Shown in pieces: positions 1 to 6,148 of a DNA stretch of 13,750 nucleotides; within the stretch, counting starts at the first letter, position 1, and each line of letters starts with the position of its first letter. The DNA comes from Peptostreptococcaceae bacterium (GTDB lineage Bacteria; Bacillota; Clostridia; Peptostreptococcales; Peptostreptococcaceae). The stretch is taken from assembly GCA_029983575.1 (NCBI GenBank), contig JASBZE010000047.1, positions 1 to 13,750 on the forward strand, given 5' to 3'. The translations under genes were made by a program, and so were the position numbers. The notes under the pieces are model-generated. The model was not told where the DNA came from and searched no databases. It was given only the letters and a program-made list of their open reading frames with translations.

Positions 1-35
1 ATAGGATAATGTTAACAACAAATATGGAACTTCTA

Positions 36-44
36 TGTTATAAT
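36..44 (+). promoter_or_regulatory. Extended -10 promoter element ahead of the binding-protein gene
   Basis: TGT followed by a perfect TATAAT (39-44) forms a TGn-extended -10 box about 50 bases before the start codon. No good -35 hexamer lies 17 bases upstream, which an extended -10 can tolerate. A start near base 51 would make the binding protein the first gene of its transcript. A small TTGTTT/AAACAA inverted repeat (54-59 and 66-71) would then lie in the 5' leader. Confidence 0.5.
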
Positions 45-93
45 GAATGTACCTTGTTTAACTAAAAACAAAGGAATAAAAGGAGGGGTAATA

Positions 94-1356
94 ATGAAAA
101 AGATTTTATCGTTGGGGCTGGCAATATGTCTATCAATAGGTGTATTGGCTGGTTGCAAAAAGAATGATGAGAAGGCTGATTCTAGCAAATCTTCTCAAGA
201 GATTACTTTAATGGTTCCTGATTGGGGAGACCCAGGTAAGGAAATTCTAGATGAGTTTGAAAAAGAATCTGGAATAAAGGTTAAGGTAACTCAGGTTAGT
301 TGGGATAAGATAAAGGATAAGATTTCAACAGCTGCAGCTGGAAAGACAGTAGCAGCCGACGTATTTGAAGTTGACTGGTCTTGGGTTGGAGAGTTTAAAA
401 ACGCTGGCTGGGTTGATCCTATTGACGTAAGTGAAGAGGATAAGAAAGATATGCCATCAATATCCACTTTTTCAGTAGATGGAAAAGTATATGCCATACC
501 ATATGGAAATGACTTCAGAGTTGCTTTTTACAATAAGGAAGATTACGACAAGGCTGGATTAAAGGACGCTCCTAAAACATGGGAGGATGTTATAGATGAT
601 GCTAAAGTTATTAAATTAAAAGGAGTAAAGGAATATCCTGTAACTATGCCACTAGGAGCAGAGGAGGGAACTTCAACTGTACTTTATTGGTTGGCATATA
701 CCAGAAATGGTAAAGTATTTAATGACGACAACACTATTAATAAGGCAGCCGTTTTAGATGCATTAAAAATCATAGATAAATTAAATAAAGAAGGTCTAAT
801 TGACCCAGCAAATAGAAATAGTTCTGGTATGGATGGATATATGCATATAAGTGATGATACCGCTTCATTCATGGTAGGTCCTTCTTATTTTGTGTCTGGA
901 GTAAATGACCCACAAGAATCTAAGGTAGTAGATAAAGTTGAGTCTGTTAAATTGCCCGGCAAAGATGACTATGCTAAGGCAACAGTTCCATTTGCTGAGG
1001 CTCTAGGAATATCAAAATACACTAAAAATCGTGAAGCTGCGGAGAAATTTGTAAAGTGGTATACATCAAAGGAAACTCAAGAGAAACTATTCCTTCAAAA
1101 AAATATTGCGCCAACAAGGACTTCTGTACTTCAAAAGCTTGTAAAAGATGGCAAGTATAAAAATCCAGGAGCTATGTTAGAACTTGCAGAAGTAATAGAA
1201 TCTCCATTCCCAAATGGCGTTCCAAGTTACTACTCTAAAATGACTACTGAGATTTATAATACGATAAATCAAATGGCTAATGAAAAACTGACTCCTGAAC
1301 AGGCTACTGATATGATAGTAGAGAAAGTTGATGCTTTAGCAAAGGCTGATAATTAG
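94..1356 (+). CDS. ABC transporter sugar-type substrate-binding lipoprotein
   Basis: Extracellular solute-binding protein of family 1 (maltose/multiple-sugar type), which should capture a carbohydrate or related solute outside the membrane and deliver it to an ABC permease. The ATG at 94 is chosen over the in-frame ATG at 43 because AGGAGGGG (81-88) sits just before it and it gives a proper lipoprotein signal: Lys-Lys, a hydrophobic run, then the lipobox LAGC with Cys21 as the lipidated residue. The mature part begins with a polar Lys/Ser-rich linker, then the first lobe (ITLMVPDWGD) and a typical closing helix (AAEKFVKWYTSKETQEKL). The protein is 420 residues, usual for the family. An 81-bp gap separates it from the permease gene downstream. 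The substrate cannot be told from sequence alone. The family call is firm; the sugar assignment is inference. Confidence 0.88.
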   Translation: MKKILSLGLAICLSIGVLAGCKKNDEKADSSKSSQEITLMVPDWGDPGKEILDEFEKESGIKVKVTQVSWDKIKDKISTAAAGKTVAADVFEVDWSWVGEFKNAGWVDPIDVSEEDKKDMPSISTFSVDGKVYAIPYGNDFRVAFYNKEDYDKAGLKDAPKTWEDVIDDAKVIKLKGVKEYPVTMPLGAEEGTSTVLYWLAYTRNGKVFNDDNTINKAAVLDALKIIDKLNKEGLIDPANRNSSGMDGYMHISDDTASFMVGPSYFVSGVNDPQESKVVDKVESVKLPGKDDYAKATVPFAEALGISKYTKNREAAEKFVKWYTSKETQEKLFLQKNIAPTRTSVLQKLVKDGKYKNPGAMLELAEVIESPFPNGVPSYYSKMTTEIYNTINQMANEKLTPEQATDMIVEKVDALAKADN

Positions 1357-1368
1357 TTACTAATATAT

Positions 1369-1382
1369 TGAACTGAAGTTCA
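1369..1382. repeat. Short palindrome TGAACT-GA-AGTTCA
   Basis: Two perfect 6-base arms are separated by only two bases, in the gap between the binding-protein stop and the permease start. The tiny loop and the lack of a following U-tract argue against a terminator. It could be a protein-binding site, an RNA-processing hairpin, or chance. Confidence 0.35.
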
Positions 1383-1437
1383 TTATTTTAAGAATGATTT
1401 CGTTTTTACGATTTATATAAAGAGAAAGGAGGTTATT

Positions 1438-2277
1438 ATGGATAAGAAGGTAGATGGGTTAATTAAATATATTTTTTTATTAATATTTTTAATTTTAACT
1501 CTAGTTCCTCTCATATGGTGCTTCATTATAAGCGTTACTCCTAAGTTTGATGTTTTTACATTTAAGGGTTTTATACCGGGAAAGATGATACTTGATAACT
1601 ACAAGGAGATTTTTGACACGACTTCTTCAGCCCATGAGGTCCTATTTGACGGATTAAAAAATTCCATTATAACTTCTGCTATTACGATTTTTATTGGTAT
1701 ACCTCTTTGTATTGCAAGCGCATATGCATTCTCTAGGTATAGATTTAGAGGTAAAAAGCTCGTTTTAAATTTTTTACTAATTACATTGGTTATACCTCTA
1801 TTTACGACGATAATACCGATATATGCGCTTTTTTCAAATTACGGAATGTTAAATAATCTATTTTGGATTTCCATAATATATATAACTGCATTTGTACCGA
1901 TGACGACGTGGATTATAATGAATTATTTTAACTCAATACCCAATGAAATTTGGGAAGCTGCTAAAATAGATGGCTGCAATGAAATACAAATTTTTTTCAA
2001 AATAATTTTGCCTATTTCATATCCAATAATAATAGCAGCAATACTGATTATGTTTTTGATGTCATGGAATCAGTTCCAAATACCTATGATATTGACGGCA
2101 TCTCAGGATAAAAAAGTAGTTACATTGATAATGTCCGAGTTTACGGGAAGAAATACCATATCCTATGGAATGATCGCCGCTTGTGGGCTGATATCAATAT
2201 TACCACCAGCGTTACTGACAATTTTCTTCAGAAGGTACTTGGTTTCTGGGTTGACATATGGCTCAGTAAAGGGTTAG
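1438..2277 (+). CDS. ABC sugar transporter permease, MalG type
   Basis: Inner-membrane permease subunit of a carbohydrate ABC importer (MalG/CUT1-type second permease). The ATG at 1438 follows AAAGGAGG (1425-1432). The 279-residue protein has about six membrane segments (roughly 11-31, 75-98, 109-131, 140-161, 195-217, 243-265). The EAA loop that docks on the ATPase reads EAAKIDG at 173-179 and ends in LP at 191-192. The C-terminus, with RRYLVSGLTYGSVKG, is the classic MalG ending. CUT1 importers normally use two different permeases plus an ATPase; here only the MalG-like half is present and a terminator follows directly, so the partner must be upstream of the window or elsewhere. Confidence 0.9.
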   Translation: MDKKVDGLIKYIFLLIFLILTLVPLIWCFIISVTPKFDVFTFKGFIPGKMILDNYKEIFDTTSSAHEVLFDGLKNSIITSAITIFIGIPLCIASAYAFSRYRFRGKKLVLNFLLITLVIPLFTTIIPIYALFSNYGMLNNLFWISIIYITAFVPMTTWIIMNYFNSIPNEIWEAAKIDGCNEIQIFFKIILPISYPIIIAAILIMFLMSWNQFQIPMILTASQDKKVVTLIMSEFTGRNTISYGMIAACGLISILPPALLTIFFRRYLVSGLTYGSVKG

Positions 2278-2291
2278 TAATAAAAAACAAT

Positions 2292-2331
2292 AAAACTGCA
2301 AGTTTTGAGATAAAAAATTTGCAGTTTTTTT
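2292..2331 (+). terminator. Rho-independent terminator after the ABC genes
   Basis: The arms AAAACTGCAA (2292-2301) and TTGCAGTTTT (2319-2328) are perfectly complementary. The loop can extend the helix through TTTT/AAAA pairing, and a run of seven T ends at 2331. It lies 14 bases after the permease stop and separates the ABC transcript from kdpDE. Confidence 0.85.
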
Positions 2332-2344
2332 GTGTATAATAAAA

Positions 2345-2364
2345 TGCTATACTATAGATATAAT
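2345..2364 (+). promoter_or_regulatory. Probable kdpDE promoter region
   Basis: TGC followed by TATACT (2345-2353) is an extended -10 box placed just after the terminator. A second perfect TATAAT lies at 2359-2364. No convincing -35 accompanies either, so which one is used cannot be decided. No clear copy of the KdpE-like box found upstream of kdpF is visible here. Confidence 0.4.
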
Positions 2365-2414
2365 AAAACGATATTCGGTATTAAGATAATTTGTAGAAAG
2401 TTAGTGGGTTAATT

Positions 2415-5111
2415 ATGATGGATCAGATCACAAACCAAAAAAAAACTAAGAAGAAGGGAAGCTTAAAGATTTTCTTCGGGTATGCTGCCGGCGTAGGAAA
2501 GACTTATAGCATGCTCAAGGCCGCCCACAAGGAAAAAGATAGCGGAATTGATGTAGTTGTGGGATATATTGAAAAACACACTCGTCCTGATACCCTTGCC
2601 CTTTTAGACGGATTAGAGGCTATAGAAGACAAGTTAATTGAATATAAGGGGATTGAGCTTAGGGAATTTGACATCGATCAAGCCCTAAAGAGAAATCCTC
2701 AGATAATTTTGGTTGATGAGTTGGCACATACCAATGTACATGGGAGCAGACACTCAAAGAGGTACCAAGATATTGAGGAGTTACTTCGCCAGGGGATTGA
2801 CGTATATACAACTTTAAATGTACAGCACCTAGAATCTTTAAACGATATAGTTCAGTCAGTAACAAAGGTTTACGTAAGCGAGAGGGTGGCGGACTATGTT
2901 TTTGACGATGCTGACCAAGTTGAATTAGTAGATATAGAACCTGATGAGCTTTTACTTAGATTAAAATCAGGAAAGGTGTATCAAAAGGATCAGGCAACTC
3001 GGGCGATGAATCACTTCTTTACAAAGGAGAATTTAAAGGCGCTGAGGGAGATTGCAATTAGAAGGATGGCTGATAGGCTTAGTCGTAACGCCATTGAAAG
3101 TGGTGATGACAAACTCACAAAGGTGGGCGAACATATACTTGTTTGCCTTTCCGGTTCACCTTCAAATCCAAAGGTTATTCGTACGGCAGCTAGGTTGGCA
3201 GAGGCATTTCACTCATCTCTAACAGGTATATACGTAAAGACTTTTGAAGATGACAACGAACTTAGCGAGGAATTTAGAGACAATATTAGATTGGCTGAGC
3301 AGCTTGGTGCTAGGATTGTAACTGTGTATGGAGAAGATCCGGCCGAACAGATCGCAAGGTATGCAAAGTTAAAAGGGATAACAAAGATAGTCCTAGGTAG
3401 AGCTAATAATAAAAGTATTATTAAGAAAAAGACGCTAGCCGATAGACTTAATTCTTTTTCGGGGGAAATAGACGTCTACATAATTCCAGATGACAGACCC
3501 GAGTACAAGGAAAAGTCGTCGGTGGGATTTTTTAAAGGTGAATGGAAGAGAGATTTTTTCTCCCTAAACATGATTGATTTACTAAAGTCATTTGGGGTTT
3601 TGCTAGCGGTTACCGCAGTGAGTTTTTGTTTTTACTACTTGGGGCTAAATCTAGCAAACATTATTACAATATATATTTTGGGAGTACTAATTTCAGCCAT
3701 TGTAACTGATGGATATATTTACGGGATAATATCCTCAATACTTAGCGTAACATTTTTCAATCTGTTTTTCACTGAACCTAGGTTTACACTATCAGTAAAT
3801 GACCCTACTTATCCAATCACCCTTGTAATAATGTTAATAGCGAGCTTGCTTACGAGTACACTTACAAAAAGGGTAAAGAGGGAAGCCTATCTATCTGCCC
3901 AAAAAGCATACTACTTAGAGCTTTTGATGAACTCTAGCAAAAATCTAAGCGGTGGCAAAGATCAAGAGGATATAATTAAAACGGCTGCAATTCAGATATC
4001 ACAACTTTTAGAAAGACCGATACTTTACTCACTTTACGATGAAGATACGGATCTAAACTTCTCAGCCTATCCTAAGGAGGTCAACATAGAGATAAACAAA
4101 GAAGAGATGGTTGCCGCAAAATGGGTATCTAGAAACAACAAGCACGCAGGGGCGACTACAAATACAATGTCAGACTCAAAAAATCTATATCTTTCAGTCA
4201 GAGGATATAACGACGTTATGGGAGTCATGGCAATTCCCGTCGATGATTACCCTGAGATTGACATAGTAGAAAAGAGCTTGGTATTGTCTCTGTTAGATGA
4301 GTGTGGGATAATTATCGAAAGAAGAAGACTCGCTGAGGAAAAAGAGAAGGTTGTGTTTGAAACACATAGAGAAAAACTCAGATCCAACTTACTCAGGTCT
4401 ATTTCACACGATTTTAGGACCCCACTTACGAGTATCAGCGGAAGTGCTTTGATGTTAATGGAAGATAAGATTAGCGGGGATAAGTTAACCGAAGAAAAGA
4501 AAAAAGAAATGTACAGATCGATTTACGACGACTCAATGTGGCTAGTGGATTTAACAGAGAATCTGCTGTCTATTACGAGGATAAAAAACGGACCTGTAAA
4601 CCTAAACACAAGTCCGGAACTCGTAGACGATATCATTACCGACGCTTTATCCCACGTCAATAGGAAGATAAGCGAATTTGATTTAAACATAGATATCGAG
4701 GATGATATACTTATGGTAAACGTAGATGGCAGACTTATAGTGCAGGTGGTAGCCAACTTAATAAACAACGCCATAAAATTTACTGATGAAAATGGAAGGA
4801 TAGATATCAAGGCGAAAAGGAAAATGGATATGGTAGAGATATCTGTAAGCGACAATGGACCTGGAATTCACGGAGAAGCTAGAAATCACGTCTTCGATAT
4901 GTTTTACTCATCTGAGTCGGGAAAGGTTGATGGAAGAAGGGGTATAGGTCTAGGGCTCAGCCTTTGTCAATCAATAGTAAACGCACATGGAGGAGAGATA
5001 AAATTAGAGGACAACAAGCCAAGAGGAGCTGTGTTTAAGTTTACTCTTCCAGCAGTTGATTTAGACATCGATGAAATGGGAGTAGTGATGGATACAAACA
5101 AAGAAAGCTAG
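2415..5111 (+). CDS. kdpD: Potassium/osmotic stress sensor histidine kinase KdpD
   Basis: Membrane sensor kinase that controls kdpFABC by phosphorylating, and usually dephosphorylating, KdpE. Its 898 residues match the family (E. coli about 894). Domain order: KdpD N-terminal ATPase-like domain with Walker A GYAAGVGKT (22-30) and Walker B ILVDELAHTN (98-107); USP domain about 236-360; four closely spaced membrane segments about 389-485; GAF-like region about 510-635; HisKA with phospho-acceptor His665 in SISHDFRTP; ATPase domain with the N box (NLINNAIKFTDENG, 781-794), DNGPGI (813-818) and GIGLGLSL (843-850). All catalytic motifs are intact. The USP domain carries a c-di-AMP-type SxS-X20-LTGIY signature (246-273). 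Adjacent ATGs at 2415 and 2418 are both possible starts; the Shine-Dalgarno is weak (AGTGGG), suggesting low sensor synthesis. kdpE follows after 32 bases. Confidence 0.97.
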   Translation: MMDQITNQKKTKKKGSLKIFFGYAAGVGKTYSMLKAAHKEKDSGIDVVVGYIEKHTRPDTLALLDGLEAIEDKLIEYKGIELREFDIDQALKRNPQIILVDELAHTNVHGSRHSKRYQDIEELLRQGIDVYTTLNVQHLESLNDIVQSVTKVYVSERVADYVFDDADQVELVDIEPDELLLRLKSGKVYQKDQATRAMNHFFTKENLKALREIAIRRMADRLSRNAIESGDDKLTKVGEHILVCLSGSPSNPKVIRTAARLAEAFHSSLTGIYVKTFEDDNELSEEFRDNIRLAEQLGARIVTVYGEDPAEQIARYAKLKGITKIVLGRANNKSIIKKKTLADRLNSFSGEIDVYIIPDDRPEYKEKSSVGFFKGEWKRDFFSLNMIDLLKSFGVLLAVTAVSFCFYYLGLNLANIITIYILGVLISAIVTDGYIYGIISSILSVTFFNLFFTEPRFTLSVNDPTYPITLVIMLIASLLTSTLTKRVKREAYLSAQKAYYLELLMNSSKNLSGGKDQEDIIKTAAIQISQLLERPILYSLYDEDTDLNFSAYPKEVNIEINKEEMVAAKWVSRNNKHAGATTNTMSDSKNLYLSVRGYNDVMGVMAIPVDDYPEIDIVEKSLVLSLLDECGIIIERRRLAEEKEKVVFETHREKLRSNLLRSISHDFRTPLTSISGSALMLMEDKISGDKLTEEKKKEMYRSIYDDSMWLVDLTENLLSITRIKNGPVNLNTSPELVDDIITDALSHVNRKISEFDLNIDIEDDILMVNVDGRLIVQVVANLINNAIKFTDENGRIDIKAKRKMDMVEISVSDNGPGIHGEARNHVFDMFYSSESGKVDGRRGIGLGLSLCQSIVNAHGGEIKLEDNKPRGAVFKFTLPAVDLDIDEMGVVMDTNKES

Positions 5112-5143
5112 TTGCTAGAAAAAAGATAAAATGGGGGTAGTAT

Positions 5144-5860
5144 ATGTATAAACCAAAAATATTAGTAGTTGAAGATGATAAGGCGGTATTAAACCTTATT
5201 AAGATGACTCTAGAAACAAACGACTACAAATTTCACATAGCTCAAAATGGTGAACAGGCACTTTTAGATGCGGTTTCCTACAATCCCGATGTATTTATTT
5301 TGGATTTAGGTCTTCCGGATATGGATGGGACTCAGATTATCGAAAAAGTCAGAGGATGGAGTAGTGCGCCCATTATAGTGGTATCTGCTAGAAGTGACGA
5401 CAAAGATAAGGTCGAGGCTTTGGACATGGGTGCGGATGATTACCTCACAAAGCCCTTTAGCATAGATGAATTTCTGGCAAGGCTTAGAGTTGCAATTAGA
5501 AGAAGGGTATCTGAAGGAAGTGTGAGCATAGAGTCAAATGTATATGAAAATGGAGATTTAAAGATAGATTACCAATCTGGAATTGTCTACGTGGGAGGTG
5601 AGGAGGTTCACCTAACGCCAATCGAATACAAATTACTCGTACTTCTGTCAAAAAATACGGGCAAAGTACTTACTCATAATTATATATTAAAAGAAGTATG
5701 GGGAAATGCCCTTCAATCTGACGTTCCTTCACTCAGGGTGTTTATGGCTACCCTAAGAAAGAAACTAGAAAAGGGTTCTTCATCTCCGAGAATGATACAA
5801 ACTCACATAGGAGTCGGATATAGGATGATATCATTAAGTAATAATAACACTAAGGTATAG
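5144..5860 (+). CDS. kdpE: OmpR-family response regulator KdpE
   Basis: Cytoplasmic transcription factor that, once phosphorylated by KdpD, should activate the potassium pump operon. The 238 residues form a receiver domain (1-120) and a winged-helix DNA-binding domain (about 133-232). Receiver residues are all present: acidic pocket Glu10-Asp11-Asp12, phospho-acceptor Asp54 in FILDLGLPDMDG, Ser81 and Lys103 in LTKPF. The output domain shows the family signatures LTPIEYKLL, VLTHNYILKEVWG and the C-terminal hairpin THIGVGYRM. The ATG at 5144 follows a G-rich ribosome site (GGGGGTAG). It lies 32 bases after kdpD and is probably co-transcribed with it. Two likely binding sites for this protein start only four bases after its stop codon. 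Confidence 0.95.
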   Translation: MYKPKILVVEDDKAVLNLIKMTLETNDYKFHIAQNGEQALLDAVSYNPDVFILDLGLPDMDGTQIIEKVRGWSSAPIIVVSARSDDKDKVEALDMGADDYLTKPFSIDEFLARLRVAIRRRVSEGSVSIESNVYENGDLKIDYQSGIVYVGGEEVHLTPIEYKLLVLLSKNTGKVLTHNYILKEVWGNALQSDVPSLRVFMATLRKKLEKGSSSPRMIQTHIGVGYRMISLSNNNTKV

Positions 5861-5864
5861 AGTC

Positions 5865-5888
5865 TATCTTTATACAGTTACAATACTA
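5865..5888 (+). promoter_or_regulatory. KdpE-like box 1
   Basis: TATCTTTATACA (5865-5876), then AATAC at 5882-5886, the same layout as box 2 exactly 71 bases downstream; 18 of 22 bases are identical between boxes. The two 11-base halves, TCTTTATACAG and TTACAATACTA, are less alike than in box 2. The TTTATA core resembles the E. coli KdpE target. Assignment to KdpE is inference from context. Confidence 0.5.
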
Positions 5889-5935
5889 GGATAAAAGGTT
5901 ACCATTATATAGCTAATTATATCTAGATTTAATGA

Positions 5936-5959
5936 TATCTTTATACAATCTTAATACAG
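5936..5959 (+). promoter_or_regulatory. KdpE-like box 2, main activator site for kdpFABC
   Basis: Two adjacent 11-base direct repeats, TCTTTATACAA (5938-5948) and TCTTAATACAG (5949-5959), agree at 9 of 11 positions. One-turn-spaced direct repeats are the typical target of OmpR-family dimers, and E. coli KdpE binds a TTTATA-N5-TTTACA type site. If transcription starts near 6010, this box covers about -72 to -51, close to the position reported for E. coli KdpE. Binding itself is inferred. Confidence 0.6.
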
Positions 5960-5979
5960 GGGTCTAAACGTTAAGACCC
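5960..5979. repeat. 20-bp palindrome between KdpE box and -10
   Basis: GGGTCT (5960-5965) and AGACCC (5974-5979) flank a central AACGTT (5967-5972). The whole 20 bp is a palindrome with one mismatched pair (5966/5973). It abuts KdpE-like box 2 and covers the expected -35 position of the kdpFABC promoter. It may be an operator for a dimeric repressor. Alternatively it forms a hairpin in RNA read through from kdpDE; no real U-tract follows. Confidence 0.5.
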
Positions 5980-5994
5980 ATTTAATAGCTGTGA

Positions 5995-6003
5995 TGCTAA
6001 AAT
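5995..6003 (+). promoter_or_regulatory. Extended -10 of the kdpFABC promoter
   Basis: TGC followed by TAAAAT (5998-6003) lies 35 bases before the kdpF ribosome site. The hexamer 17 bases upstream (5975-5980) is a poor -35, as expected for an activator-dependent promoter. TATACT at 6003-6008 is an overlapping alternative. Confidence 0.5.
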
Positions 6004-6044
6004 ATACTTAAAGAAAATAAACTACGGTTTAGGAGGATTTAAGT

Positions 6045-6122
6045 ATGATTATTTTAGTCATCACAGTTTTATTTTTGGGCGTTTATTTAACTTATGCATT
6101 ATTTAACCCAGAAAAATTTTAA
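6045..6122 (+). CDS. kdpF: KdpF small membrane subunit
   Basis: A 25-residue peptide beginning MIILVITVLFLGVYLTYALF and ending NPEKF: one hydrophobic helix followed by the conserved KdpF tail (E. coli has 29 residues and a similar ...RPEKF-type end). KdpF is a lipid-like stabiliser of the KdpFABC complex and spans the membrane once. It has the strongest ribosome site of the operon, AGGAGGA at 6031-6037, and lies directly upstream of kdpA with a 26-base gap, exactly where kdpF is expected. It is very short and easily missed by gene finders. Confidence 0.9.
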   Translation: MIILVITVLFLGVYLTYALFNPEKF

Positions 6123-6136
6123 TCTTGGATATGGAT

Positions 6137-6142
6137 GGAGGA
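6137..6142 (+). promoter_or_regulatory. Ribosome binding site that sets the kdpA start
   Basis: GGAGGA six bases before the ATG at 6149 selects that codon over the in-frame TTG at 6125 and ATG at 6131, which have no Shine-Dalgarno and would add non-family residues. Confidence 0.75.
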
Positions 6143-6148
6143 ATTAAG

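Noticed and set aside
43..93. Upstream in-frame ATG for the binding protein
   Set aside because: It would place 17 polar residues before the signal peptide. The ATG at 94 has AGGAGGGG just upstream and gives a canonical lipoprotein signal.
5861..6044. c-di-AMP (ydaO-type) or other riboswitch upstream of kdpF
   Set aside because: The inferred start near 6010 leaves only about 35 bases of leader, and I could not find the conserved ydaO core segments in the gap.
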